DNA from: Pseudomaricurvus alkylphenolicus
GTDB lineage: Bacteria; Pseudomonadota; Gammaproteobacteria; Pseudomonadales; Cellvibrionaceae
Reading direction: 5' to 3'
Length of the DNA stretch: 64,000 nucleotides
NCBI RefSeq assembly: GCF_011683955.1
Contig: NZ_JAAQPI010000012.1
Span: 186,001 to 250,000 of the forward strand
Position 1 is the stretch's first letter. Each line of letters starts with the position of its first letter. The notes under the pieces are model-generated. The model was given only the letters and a program-made list of their open reading frames with translations. It did not search any database and had not been told where the DNA came from. Positions 44,202 through 52,060 of the stretch are shown piece after piece. The position numbers and the translations under genes were made by a program.

Positions 44202-44942
44202 CTAGGCCTTCAGCAGTGGGTGATTTTCAAAAGTGTTATAGATGTGGGAATACAAGTCCTGAATATTGCTCTTGATCCCCTGTGCCGCCCTTTCACCACA
44301 GAGGTAATAGGGCGCCCGAATACCGTGATAGTCCATATCCTGGCCCGCACGCTCAACAATGATCCCGGACCGGGACATCAGCTTTGGCAGAAAAGGTTCT
44401 GTCATCATCAACATATTGCCGCGACCGGCCGCGTTGGACATGGCAATGGCCGCCAGAAACGCAGAAACGGCAATCAGGGGAAAGGTCCTGTACTCTTCTT
44501 CTGAGGCATCATCAACCGCACCTACGCGGCTCATGGATTCGCCGGGGCGCTTACGGAATTCGCCATCAACGGCCAGGCGGGAGATTTCGCACATCGTTTG
44601 CCTGGGCATTTCCAGGGATCGAAGGTAATCGTGATCGAGGCAGTGATCGCAGTACTTTTCCAGGGGCAGCGGGTCTTTGTCTTTGGTATCGCGGGTGGGT
44701 ACCATGCGCACGCAACCGGCGGGTTTACCGGTGGGCTTGTGGGTGATCAGACTGTGAACGGAGCCGTCGTCGAACTCGTCTCGCTCAATCTTGTCCGGAA
44801 ATTCCTCGGGTCTCTCGAACCCGAACTCCTCGGCGTAAACGCGATAACGGATCCCGTAGACTTCCTTTAGCTCTTCTTCACTCTGAGCAATAGTAATATC
44901 GAAATACTTTATGTAGTTTTCCGCAATCGACTGAGTTGTCAT
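44202..44942 (-). CDS. PEP-CTERM/exosortase-associated N-acyltransferase (copy 1)
   Basis: Protein of 246 residues of the autoinducer-synthase/N-acyl amino acid synthase fold (TIGR03694-like). Seen: YGIRYRVYAEEFGFE near 28-42, the arginine-rich acyl-binding start, GCVRMVPTRD, and MCEISRLAVDGEFRKR in the middle, and a C-terminal region ending in an amphipathic helix. Family knowledge: PEP-CTERM-linked relatives make long-chain N-acyl amino acids from acyl-ACP. It is paralogous to the neighbouring gene (clear identity throughout) and lies between it and the flavoprotein gene. Cytoplasmic. Amino-acid specificity unknown. Confidence 0.87.
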   Translation of the reverse strand: MTTQSIAENYIKYFDITIAQSEEELKEVYGIRYRVYAEEFGFERPEEFPDKIERDEFDDGSVHSLITHKPTGKPAGCVRMVPTRDTKDKDPLPLEKYCDHCLDHDYLRSLEMPRQTMCEISRLAVDGEFRKRPGESMSRVGAVDDASEEEYRTFPLIAVSAFLAAIAMSNAAGRGNMLMMTEPFLPKLMSRSGIIVERAGQDMDYHGIRAPYYLCGERAAQGIKSNIQDLYSHIYNTFENHPLLKA

Positions 44943-45119
44943 TGTGCTTTCACCCCGGGATTATCCCTCCCGCTCCTCTCTGCAGTGGCGCACGGCTGCA
45001 CCACTCCCGCGTCTTTTAATAATAACGTAATTAACAATCAATTCATCCCATATAACGGGGGATTGGGCAATTACTTCGCACAAAGAAGCCTTGGAGACGG
45101 AAAACAGGCACACTTATCC

Positions 45120-45866
45120 TCAGTGGAGCGCACTGCCATAACCTTTAAAGTCTTCGAGAATTGAGGTGTAGAGTTCCTTCAGGTCACCCTTCAGGCTGCC
45201 CGCGGTTTCCCCAGCCGTAATGTAATAGGGCGCTCTGATGCCATGATATTCGGTGTCCCGGCCGGCCCGCTGCGCCACCACACCGGACCTGGCTAACAGC
45301 TTGGGGAAGAAGGGTTCGGTCATCATAAAGGTGTTTTCGCGGTGCGTGAGGTTGCTGATGGCGGTACAGGCCAGGTAAGCGGATACCGCAATCAAGGGAA
45401 AGGTGCGGCGCTCGTCTTCATCGCTGTTGAGATAGGCCATCTCACCACAGCGAGTGCTCTTTTCTAATGTACGTTTACGAAAGCGCCCATCCACGGCCAA
45501 CCGCGAAACTTCGCACATGCTGTCTCTGGGCATTTCCAGTGACTCTATGAATTCCTCATCCAGACTGTTGTAGCAGTATTTTTCAAAGGGCAAGGGATCA
45601 CGCACTTCGGTACTGTAGGTGGGAATGATGCGCACACAGCCGGCCGGGGTTCCGGTGGCCTTGTGGGTGACCAGACAGTGTTTCGCCTGTGGATCGTACT
45701 CATCGTATTCAATCTGATCGGGGTATTGCTCCTTGCTCTCATACCCAAACTCATCACAGTAAACCCGATAGCGGATACCAAAAACATCCTGCTTTTGCTG
45801 AGCGGTATGCGCCAATTCGACCTGGAAGTACTTGTGAAAGGTCTCTGTCAATGATGTCTGTGTCAT
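45120..45866 (-). CDS. PEP-CTERM/exosortase-associated N-acyltransferase (copy 2)
   Basis: Paralogue of the next gene, 248 residues from the chosen start. Seen: FGIRYRVYCDEFGYES near 29-44, GCVRIIPTYSTE, MCEVSRLAVDGRFRKR, and a hydrophobic middle (FPLIAVSAYLACTAIS) shared with copy 1. A TTG at 45881 is possible, but the ATG at 45866 has AGGA eight bases upstream. The 177-bp gap to copy 1 holds no gene and no clear promoter. Having two copies suggests different amino-acid or acyl-chain preferences, as duplicates with the same job are rarely kept (inference). Confidence 0.87.
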   Translation of the reverse strand: MTQTSLTETFHKYFQVELAHTAQQKQDVFGIRYRVYCDEFGYESKEQYPDQIEYDEYDPQAKHCLVTHKATGTPAGCVRIIPTYSTEVRDPLPFEKYCYNSLDEEFIESLEMPRDSMCEVSRLAVDGRFRKRTLEKSTRCGEMAYLNSDEDERRTFPLIAVSAYLACTAISNLTHRENTFMMTEPFFPKLLARSGVVAQRAGRDTEYHGIRAPYYITAGETAGSLKGDLKELYTSILEDFKGYGSALH

Positions 45867-45967
45867 GTTGATGTCCTGCAAATTAAACTGATACCCACTG
45901 GCGTCTGATTCAGTTTTGATGTCAACTTTCTTTCCAACGGAACAATCGTGTTTAAGCTCCGCAGCCT

Positions 45968-46501
45968 TTATTCATGCGCCTGTAACAGACGGGTTACCGA
46001 TCCCTGCAGTATGTCGTAGACTCGGTAAAACCCTTGAACACTGCCAAAGTAAGGATCAGGAACGCCCGGCTTTCCCTCATCGACGGCCTCATTGCTGAGC
46101 ATGGCAAGTTTCTCCAAAGCCCCGTCTGGTGCAGCCTTGCGCAAATCCTCCAGCACTTCGGCGTCCATCGCCAGGATCATATCGAACTTCTCAAAGTCCT
46201 TTTCCGTGATAGGCCTGGAACGCAGGCGCTTCAGATTGACGCCCTTTTCGATACAGACCCTCTGGGCTCTGGCATCCGTCTTTTCGCGCCCGCCGGCGTG
46301 AGTGCCCGCCGAGTCCACCACCCACTTGCGATGCAAGTTCCGTTCCTTAAGCCACTGGCGCGCAATTCCCTCCGCCATGGGGGATCGACAGATATTGGCC
46401 CGACAAACGAACAGTATGGATGGTTTTGCGTCCAAAGGATCGGCCCTCCAGGGCACAGAAAAAGGAGTCGAAATAACCTTGAGCAGATGATTACCAGCCA
46501 T
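45968..46501 (-). CDS. Low-molecular-weight protein tyrosine phosphatase
   Basis: Cytoplasmic phosphatase of 177 residues. Seen: the P-loop CRANICRS (C-X5-R-S) near residues 33-40, and the general-acid aspartate in PDPYFG close to the C-terminus. The start ATG at 46501 shares a base with the stop of the preceding protease gene (TGATG), so the two are coupled. LMW phosphatases commonly reset tyrosine autokinases of exopolysaccharide export; the only BY-kinase in the window is at 19104-20162, so that is the likely partner (inference). The N-terminal extension of about 25 residues before the P-loop is longer than usual. Confidence 0.88.
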   Translation of the reverse strand: MAGNHLLKVISTPFSVPWRADPLDAKPSILFVCRANICRSPMAEGIARQWLKERNLHRKWVVDSAGTHAGGREKTDARAQRVCIEKGVNLKRLRSRPITEKDFEKFDMILAMDAEVLEDLRKAAPDGALEKLAMLSNEAVDEGKPGVPDPYFGSVQGFYRVYDILQGSVTRLLQAHE

Positions 46502-47286
46502 CAACGTCGTCCTCTTTTTATAAGGTCATTGACGTAACGTACCGGTATAACGTAAGTAATCCCCGACGGCCTTTCAAGCACTGCTTCCTTGGTTCCCTTG
46601 ACGAAAACGCTGTTTAAGACGCCCAAAACAACACCTGTGCGCGAATCATACATTGGACTGCCGCTATTGCCCGGGTAAGCCACCGCATCCAGCTGATACA
46701 CTTCGTAGGGAGCCCTCAGGCGGCGAACCTGCTCCGGGGTCAGCTTGGCCGCCTGCTGTGACGGAATTACCGAAGGGGTGATTGCCGATACAATGGCTTT
46801 GTGAGTGACCGGATAGAGCCCCAAAACCATGCCCAGGGGAAACCCGGTAAACGCCACTTCCTCCCCTTCTCGGATCATGCCATCTCCGGCAAGTGTCAGC
46901 GCCGGCAAGGATGAGCCCTTCAGCTTAAGCAACACCAGATCGTGTTCCGGGTCTTCAGCCAGCACCGTCACTTTAATCGCTGTCGCCTGCTCACCCCGCC
47001 CCGTGAATACCACCAGGCTTTCATCGTTCTTCCAGTCCACCTCTTTGGGCAGCACGTGCAAGTTAGACACCACCAGACTGCCATCACCAATCGCAAATCC
47101 GGTACCCAGAAACCGTAAGGGAGGGTTTTCGGGATTGGTGCGCTGAATCGGACGCGCGGTGCCAACAGCGACAATACTCGCCCGGACTTTGTCGATGGTG
47201 TCCGCCAGTTCGGAGGCGCTCCCCAAAGCTGGAACCGACAGCAACATAAGCCACAGGAAAAGATGTCGTATACGCCGTTCATTCAC
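46501..47286 (-). CDS. Exported trypsin-like serine protease (no PDZ domain)
   Basis: Periplasmic chymotrypsin-fold protease of 261 residues. Seen: signal peptide (RRIRHLFLWLMLLSVPALGSA), and a catalytic triad of His in SNLHVLPK, Asp in EHDLVLLKL and Ser in YPGNSGSPMY (residues 77, 116 and 208 from this start). There is no PDZ domain, unlike DegP/DegS. Start: a TTG at 47313 gives nine more residues; the GTG at 47286 places the signal peptide directly at the N-terminus and is preferred, though its ribosome-binding site is weak. It is translationally coupled to the tyrosine phosphatase gene. Target unknown. Confidence 0.82.
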   Translation of the reverse strand: MNERRIRHLFLWLMLLSVPALGSASELADTIDKVRASIVAVGTARPIQRTNPENPPLRFLGTGFAIGDGSLVVSNLHVLPKEVDWKNDESLVVFTGRGEQATAIKVTVLAEDPEHDLVLLKLKGSSLPALTLAGDGMIREGEEVAFTGFPLGMVLGLYPVTHKAIVSAITPSVIPSQQAAKLTPEQVRRLRAPYEVYQLDAVAYPGNSGSPMYDSRTGVVLGVLNSVFVKGTKEAVLERPSGITYVIPVRYVNDLIKRGRR

Positions 47287-47443
47287 CGCTTCAGACAAAG
47301 AATGCTTGTTCAATCCTGCGCCACCCGTTCAAACTGTTTAGATCATGTCGGCCTTTTAATCCGGTACTTTATACCTCCTGATACACAAATGCAGGTTTTA
47401 CGTGCCAATTTTTCACGGGCTGTGGTCGCTGCCGCTAAAAGGC

Positions 47444-47449
47444 TATAAT
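47444..47449 (+). promoter_or_regulatory. Candidate -10 box of dusA
   Basis: Perfect TATAAT followed by a G/C-rich stretch, about 37 bases before the TTG at 47486. Its position inside the extended open frame argues that dusA starts at 47486 and not at 47402. The -35 region is weak. Confidence 0.4.
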
Positions 47450-47485
47450 TTGCGCCCGTTTTTCACTCACTACCGGATACTGCCG

Positions 47486-48457
47486 TTGAACACCTTGGAC
47501 AGAACCTTTTCCATCGCCCCGATGATGGAATGGAGCGACCGCCATTGCCGCCATCTCTGGCGCCTTATCTCCCGTCACGCCCTTCTTTATACAGAGATGG
47601 TCACCACCGGCGCCCTGATCCATGGCGATAGCGAACGATTCCTGAAATACCACCCGGCGGAACACCCGCTGGCGCTGCAACTGGGTGGCAGCGACCCAAC
47701 CGATCTGGCCAGGTGCAGCAAATTGGCGCAAGACTGGGGCTATGATGAGGTTAACCTGAACTGTGGCTGCCCCAGCGACCGGGTTCAGAACGGTATGATT
47801 GGCGCCATTCTGATGGCGCATCCACAACGGGTAGCCGATTGCATCAAGGCGATGCAGGATGCCGTCAGCATTGAAGTCACCGTTAAGCACCGTATCGGCA
47901 TTGACGACATGGACGACTACAGCGGCATGGCCAACTTTGTCGAGACCATTGCCGACACCGGCTGCCAGACCTTTATCGTCCATGCACGTAAAGCCTGGTT
48001 GCAGGGCTTGAGCCCCAAGGAAAACCGGGACATCCCTCCCCTCTGCTACGAGCGGGTGTATCAACTGAAGAGGGAATTTCCGGAGTTGAATATTGTCATT
48101 AATGGTGGGCTCACCGATCTCGACACTTGTGCGGAACAGATGCCTCACGTCGACGGCGTCATGGTCGGTCGTGAGGCCTATACCAATCCCTATGTATTAG
48201 CCGAGGTGGATTCGCGTTTCTATAACGATCCCCATGAGATCCCCTCGCGACTGCAGGTGGCGGCACAGTTTACCGACTACTGCCGCGAGCAGATGAGTGA
48301 AGGGCAATTGTTAAAATATATGACACGCCATATGCTGGGGCTGTTCCAGGGGCTGCCGGGAGCGCGCCGCTTCCGCCGCCATATCAGCGAAAATGCCCAT
48401 AAGCCCGATGCCGGCATCAGCGTACTGGAAGACGCCATTGCTTTTGTCAGTGGTTAA
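47486..48457 (+). CDS. dusA: tRNA-dihydrouridine(20/20a) synthase DusA
   Basis: FMN enzyme of 323 residues that reduces uridine 20/20a in the tRNA D-loop. Seen: FSIAPMMEWSDRHCR near the N-terminus (FMN site), the catalytic cysteine in LNCGCPSDRVQNG, HARKAWLQGLSPKENR typical of DusA, and GLTDLDT and VMVGREAY in the phosphate-binding C-terminal part of the barrel. The frame is open from a GTG at 47402, but a TATAAT lies in that extension and known family members start with a sequence like NTLDRTFSIAPMM, so the TTG at 47486 is chosen. Housekeeping gene, single transcription unit or with the TerB-like gene 33 bp downstream. Confidence 0.9.
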   Translation: MNTLDRTFSIAPMMEWSDRHCRHLWRLISRHALLYTEMVTTGALIHGDSERFLKYHPAEHPLALQLGGSDPTDLARCSKLAQDWGYDEVNLNCGCPSDRVQNGMIGAILMAHPQRVADCIKAMQDAVSIEVTVKHRIGIDDMDDYSGMANFVETIADTGCQTFIVHARKAWLQGLSPKENRDIPPLCYERVYQLKREFPELNIVINGGLTDLDTCAEQMPHVDGVMVGREAYTNPYVLAEVDSRFYNDPHEIPSRLQVAAQFTDYCREQMSEGQLLKYMTRHMLGLFQGLPGARRFRRHISENAHKPDAGISVLEDAIAFVSG

Positions 48458-48490
48458 ACCATAGCGACAAACCGATCAACAGGACACGCC

Positions 48491-48940
48491 ATGTTAGACA
48501 GGATCAAAAGCTTTTTCTCAGAGCTGCTGGAAACGGAGGAGGTCAATCTGGAGGAGTCCGACCCCAGGCATTTGGCCGCCGCTGCATTAATGATCGAAAT
48601 CGCCACCATTGATGAACATTTCGATGCAACGGAAATCCAGGCCCTGGTGCGCGAACTGCAGGCCCAGTTTCAACTCGACAGTGAAACGCTGCATGGACTG
48701 ATTGATTTGGCGCGGCGCGAGAGCGCCTCATCCACGTCACTGTATCAGTTTACTCGATGCGTCAACGACGAGTTTTCTCCTGAGGAAAAATTCACATTAC
48801 TGGAGGGCATGTGGCGCATCGCCTACGCCGATGGCAATCTCGACAAGTACGAAGAGTATATGATCCGGCGTATTGCCGATTTGATTCACGTCGCGCATGG
48901 AGACTTTATCAGAGCCAAACATGCGGCCAGGGATGGCTAG
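48491..48940 (+). CDS. TerB-like (TerB/DjlA domain) protein
   Basis: Small all-helical protein of 149 residues. Seen: two repeats of the TerB pattern, with acidic metal-type loops IATIDEHFDATEIQAL and IAYADGNLDKYEEYMI, about 60 residues apart. It contains no signal peptide or membrane span. The TerB fold occurs in tellurite-resistance and DnaJ-like DjlA proteins, but single-domain members have no settled role. It follows dusA by 33 bp on the same strand and converges with the STAS gene. Confidence 0.8.
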   Translation: MLDRIKSFFSELLETEEVNLEESDPRHLAAAALMIEIATIDEHFDATEIQALVRELQAQFQLDSETLHGLIDLARRESASSTSLYQFTRCVNDEFSPEEKFTLLEGMWRIAYADGNLDKYEEYMIRRIADLIHVAHGDFIRAKHAARDG

Positions 48941-48957
48941 ACAGCCACTGGTGAGAA

Positions 48958-49440
48958 TTACACGTCTTCGAGGGTTTTGACCAGATCCCGGAAAGTTTCC
49001 CGATTTTCCTCATTCAGGTCCATCAGGATGCGGTGGGCCTCCAGCACTTTCTGACGAGCCTGATGCTCGTCCAGCTCTTCGGCCTCCAGACAGGTATCAC
49101 ACTCAAAACTTTCAGGTGATTCCTTGACGATATCAAAGATCTCAGAGAACCCCATGGAATCCAGCAGACGATTGATTCCAGCGGCAGTGGAAATAATGAC
49201 CGGACGAAGCTGCTTGCGCTGGTCGGCCAGAATGGAAATCTTGGCCATCAACCCCAATGTTGTACTGTCTATAGCTTCGGCTTCTGTGAGGTCAAAAATG
49301 ATCTGGGCGAAATCGTCCCGCTCGAACATCGAGTCGATAAAGTGATCAAAGGACATGCAAAGGGTAAGGCGAACATCACCAACCATTTTGATCACGTACA
49401 CTCCTGCGTGATCGGCTACCCAAATCTTTCCTGGTTGCAT
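48958..49440 (-). CDS. STAS-domain anti-sigma-factor antagonist
   Basis: Protein of 160 residues: a STAS domain (1-110) followed by an acidic helical tail. Seen: LTEAEAIDSTTLGLMAK at 51-67, where Ser59/Thr60 is the usual phosphorylation site of SpoIIAA-like antagonists. It begins 18 bp after the REC-PP2C gene and would be the substrate dephosphorylated by that phosphatase, as in the HsbR/HsbA-type switch of pseudomonads. No kinase/anti-sigma partner is encoded next to it. It probably controls sigma-factor availability or surface attachment (inference). Confidence 0.86.
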   Translation of the reverse strand: MQPGKIWVADHAGVYVIKMVGDVRLTLCMSFDHFIDSMFERDDFAQIIFDLTEAEAIDSTTLGLMAKISILADQRKQLRPVIISTAAGINRLLDSMGFSEIFDIVKESPESFECDTCLEAEELDEHQARQKVLEAHRILMDLNEENRETFRDLVKTLEDV

Positions 49441-49458
49441 AATCTACCCGCCGGGCCC

Positions 49459-50649
49459 TCAGGCCTCTCTGACGATGCTGAGAATGGCAATGTCGTCGGG
49501 CGCCTCTTCGAGCTCTTCCAGATGCAGCGCCTGACATACCTCCGCCATAGAACTATGACCATTTGACAGCATATTGAGCAAATAGTCCTCTTTCTCCAGT
49601 AAATCTTCCGGCGGCATGACTTCAAGTATACCATCGGAAAATCCCAGCAGCTGAGAACCTGCTGGAAAATCAACGCTGTACTGCGGCCAACTCTGCTTGG
49701 GGAACAGCCCCAGCGGCCTGCCCTTACCCTCCAGAAAGCGCGCCTTGCCCCTCTCAACAATCACGGGCAGAGGCAGATGCCCGGCAATACAATAGTGAAG
49801 CCTGTTCTGCTCGACATCCACAACGCCCAACAGGCATGTCATGTGATGCCCCAGACGGCTCTCAAGCAGCTGCTGATTGACACTCGTTAACCATTGATTC
49901 ATGTCTTTGTCGACCCGATCTTCTCGGACGAACAAATCGTGGTCGTGCACAATTTCAGTGGCCGCATGCTTGAGCCAGACCGTGGCAAACGCCGAGGAGG
50001 CACCGTGACCGGAAACGTCGGTCAGGTAGAAAGCGAGAAATCGTTCGGAGCGAAACGCCACATCCACAAAGTCGCCGCTCAGGAACAACGAAGGGATAAC
50101 ACTGTGCTCCAGGCAGTAATTGCCGCGCACCAGCGGCGTTGGCGGCAGCAGGCGCTGCTGCACCTGGCGGCCAGCCTCCTGATCCTTCTCAAGCGCCCTC
50201 AGGTGATCCCTTAAAACAATATTAGCTTCTTCAAGCTGCTCTCTGTAGCGCTGGTTTTCGGCGAGCAGGTCCCGGCGCTCAAGGCTTTTGCGTACGGCAT
50301 GGACCAGAACCTCCATGTCGGCCAGGGGCTTGATCAGAAAATCAGAGGCACCGAGACGCAGGGACTCCACAACATCGCCCATCACCCCGACTCCGGACAT
50401 GACGATAACCGGAGTATCCTGGGAGACTTGGTGAACCTGATCCAGAACCTGTAAACCGTCCATCAGCGGCATGCGCAAATCGGTGAGCACCACGTCCGGA
50501 GCATGCTGATGAAACAGCTCCATTCCGACGACCCCCTGATCAGCCTCCAACATATCAAAACCACTGTCTTCCAGGTAAGCGACAATGCTCTGCCGCACAA
50601 TGGTGTCATCATCAATGATGAGCAGTTTACGGCTTCCTGAAGGCATCAA
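49459..50649 (-). CDS. Fused response regulator / PP2C-type serine phosphatase
   Basis: Protein of 396 residues: REC domain (8-125; phosphoacceptor D57 in VVLTDLRMP), a coiled-coil linker (about 130-165) and a SpoIIE/PP2C phosphatase domain (190-395) with the metal-binding FLSGDFVDV and LTDVSGHGASSA motifs. Phosphorylation of the REC domain should gate dephosphorylation of the STAS protein encoded 18 bp downstream. No histidine kinase domain is fused, unlike HsbR itself. Start could be either of two adjacent ATGs. Confidence 0.9.
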   Translation of the reverse strand: MMPSGSRKLLIIDDDTIVRQSIVAYLEDSGFDMLEADQGVVGMELFHQHAPDVVLTDLRMPLMDGLQVLDQVHQVSQDTPVIVMSGVGVMGDVVESLRLGASDFLIKPLADMEVLVHAVRKSLERRDLLAENQRYREQLEEANIVLRDHLRALEKDQEAGRQVQQRLLPPTPLVRGNYCLEHSVIPSLFLSGDFVDVAFRSERFLAFYLTDVSGHGASSAFATVWLKHAATEIVHDHDLFVREDRVDKDMNQWLTSVNQQLLESRLGHHMTCLLGVVDVEQNRLHYCIAGHLPLPVIVERGKARFLEGKGRPLGLFPKQSWPQYSVDFPAGSQLLGFSDGILEVMPPEDLLEKEDYLLNMLSNGHSSMAEVCQALHLEELEEAPDDIAILSIVREA

Positions 50650-51046
50650 TCACCTGATTGTATGGGTTGTTGCTGGCTGAGGTGTCGCTGAAAATGGTGC
50701 TAGTGCAGTGAAATACGCGACAATAAAAGCGCTAACACTACTCCCATCGGGCAGGTCACGCAAGCTGTTCAAGGCAGAAAAATTAGGGTAACTTTTGAGC
50801 CTGGAATATGTTGAATATCGCGCCATGCGAGATCGCCCGCTACCCATTCAATATATGGTCTATAGTTGTAGTAATGGTCTGCCGTTATGACTTGGTGCTC
50901 TTTGTAAGAGAGGGCTGATTTCCATAGGGCATGAGCAAAAACGCGGACTGTATCACACACGAATTACCACGGAAGCGATCATAATTTGCAGAATCAGGGC
51001 ATGGGATGAGTGAAGTGATGCCCGAAATTTCGACAGGGGGCCTTTT
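50650..51046. other. Intergenic region, no gene seen
   Basis: 397 bp between the divergent REC-PP2C and PilZ genes. Several ORFs of about 60 codons exist on the minus strand but lack ribosome-binding sites and resemble no known protein. Weak TACAAT (minus, 50657-50662) and CATAAT (plus, 50980-50985) boxes are present without good -35 partners. The PilZ gene has a strong AGGGGG ribosome-binding site at the right end. Confidence 0.5.
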
Positions 51047-51355
51047 ATGAGTACTGCGGACCGAGACTATAGTGAAAAACGCAATTTCCTGCGCATGCAG
51101 ATTGATACTCCGGTATCGATTTATATTCAGTCCGATGGAGAAGACCTGACCGGGATGTGCCGGGATTTGAGTGGCGGTGGTCTTCAGGTGGAATTGAATA
51201 AAGCCTTGCCACTTGGCAGTGAAGTTGAAGTGACCATCTCATCCGGGCATGGGCACAGCCCTATGCTGCAGGCCAAGGCCAAGGTGATGCGGGTGGATGC
51301 CGGTCCTGGTGAGAAGAGTACAATGGGGATGGAGATTGTTGAGGTGAATGATTAG
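51047..51355 (+). CDS. Single-domain PilZ protein (c-di-GMP binding)
   Basis: Protein of 102 residues, a bare PilZ domain. Seen: the c-di-GMP-binding RNFLR (RxxxR) near residue 10 and DLSGGG (D/NxSxxG) near 42. AGGGGG lies six bases upstream of the ATG. Such proteins transmit c-di-GMP levels to exopolysaccharide or motility machinery; whether this one serves the exosortase locus 6 kb or more away is unknown. It stands alone between two intergenic regions. Confidence 0.88.
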   Translation: MSTADRDYSEKRNFLRMQIDTPVSIYIQSDGEDLTGMCRDLSGGGLQVELNKALPLGSEVEVTISSGHGHSPMLQAKAKVMRVDAGPGEKSTMGMEIVEVND

Positions 51356-51440
51356 ATAGCGGGGATTGAAAGGAGAAAGCTTAAGTCGCGCGAGAGACTG
51401 TGTGCCAGAAAGGTTAATGCTATAAACGAGCTGGGTGCCA

Positions 51441-51456
51441 GCGGAGAAGGAGGGAT
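51441..51456 (-). repeat. Partial copy of the tRNA-Ser 3' end
   Basis: Sixteen bases identical to the tRNA-Ser 3' end at 51623-51638, in the same orientation, 182 bp away. Between the copies lie two perfect hairpins (51462-51485, ten base pairs; 51513-51531, eight base pairs) and a T-loop-like GGTTCGACC. No integrase gene is near. It may be a decayed tRNA copy or an old attachment-site duplication. Confidence 0.6.
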
Positions 51457-51569
51457 GGACTCAGAACAGCCTTTGGGCTGTTCTGACCCTTCGGGCTCCC
51501 TTTCGGTCGGTCCCGATTGCTTTGCAATCGGTCGAACCGGGGTTATAAACGGAATCCCTGCTTCTTCGA

Positions 51570-51622
51570 CATCTAAAACAAAAAGGGCCACCCCGAAGGG
51601 GTGGCCCTTTTTGTTTTAGATG
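51570..51622 (-). terminator. tRNA-Ser terminator with a 25-bp perfect stem
   Basis: Perfect inverted repeat of 25 bp; on the minus strand the core GGGCCACCCC-TTC-GGGGTGGCCC closes with a C(UUCG)G tetraloop and is followed by TTTTTG. The foot of the stem includes the last two bases of the encoded CCA of tRNA-Ser. It is the strongest hairpin I found in the window. Confidence 0.9.
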
Positions 51623-51710
51623 GCGGAGAAGGAGGGATTCGAACCCTCGATACCGTTTCCGATATATACCCTTAGCAGGGGCACGCCTTCAGCCACTCGG
51701 CCACTTCTCC
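51621..51710 (-). tRNA. tRNA-Ser (anticodon GCT)
   Basis: Ninety-base class II tRNA including an encoded CCA. Seen on the minus strand: acceptor GGAGAAG pairing with CTTCTCC, D-arm with GAGTGGCTGAAGGC, anticodon loop CTGCTAA, a long variable arm, T-loop GGTTCGAATCC and discriminator G. It reads AGC/AGU serine codons. Position next to csrA-lysC-alaS is the common gammaproteobacterial arrangement. Confidence 0.97.
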
Positions 51711-51725
51711 GCGTACGTCATCAAC

Positions 51726-51744
51726 AAAAACCCCCTCGGGGTTC
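51726..51744 (-). terminator. Weak terminator-like hairpin in the tRNA-Ser leader
   Basis: AACCCC-GAG-GGGGTT followed by three T, ending 16 bases before the tRNA. It may be a processing or attenuation element, or a second csrA terminator. Confidence 0.35.
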
Positions 51745-51763
51745 CCATCGGCAACGGAGCGGC

Positions 51764-51790
51764 ATAATACCACATTCTTCAGAGAATCAA
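51764..51790 (-). promoter_or_regulatory. Candidate tRNA-Ser promoter
   Basis: TATTAT (-10) with TTGATT or TTTGAT 15-16 bp upstream on the minus strand, followed by a G/C-rich discriminator typical of stable-RNA promoters. It lies between the csrA terminator and the tRNA. Confidence 0.35.
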
Positions 51791-51826
51791 AGACTTAGAT
51801 AAAAATATTTTGGGGCAAATACAAAA

Positions 51827-51849
51827 CAGGCCCGCCATTGGCGAGCCTG
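51827..51849 (-). terminator. csrA terminator
   Basis: CAGGCTCGCC-AAT-GGCGGGCCTG (one wobble pair) followed by TTTTG on the minus strand, 20 bp after the csrA stop. Confidence 0.65.
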
Positions 51850-51868
51850 CTTGCTAAGACATCGGGAT

Positions 51869-52060
51869 TTAGCTGGGTTGCTGATCCTGGTCTTCTTTTT
51901 CGCGCTGAATGCGCTGGTAAATCTCTTCGCGGTGGACGGCTATTTCTTTAGGCGCATTGACACCTATGCGCACCTGGTTGCCCTTTACCCCGAGCACGGT
52001 GACGGTAACCTCATCACCGACCATCAGGGTCTCGCCAATACGGCGGGTCAAAATTAGCAT
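51869..52060 (-). CDS. csrA: Carbon storage regulator CsrA
   Basis: RNA-binding global post-transcriptional regulator of 63 residues. Seen: the complete conserved core [18 protein letters not shown] and [19 protein letters not shown], with the RNA-contacting Leu4, Arg6/7 and Arg44. It binds GGA motifs in mRNA leaders and typically represses biofilm and exopolysaccharide genes, so it may bear on this locus. Ribosome-binding site AAGGAG lies eight bases before the ATG and itself contains a GGA. A 268-bp gap separates it from lysC. Confidence 0.97.
   Translation of the reverse strand: MLILTRRIGETLMVGDEVTVTVLGVKGNQVRIGVNAPKEIAVHREEIYQRIQREKEDQDQQPS

Noticed and set aside
50650-51046. Small minus-strand ORFs of about 60 codons
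   Set aside because: No ribosome-binding site, no family resemblance, and overlapping one another.
51441-51638. Integrated mobile element at tRNA-Ser
   Set aside because: The two copies of the tRNA end are only 182 bp apart and enclose no integrase or cargo; kept only as a possible scar.
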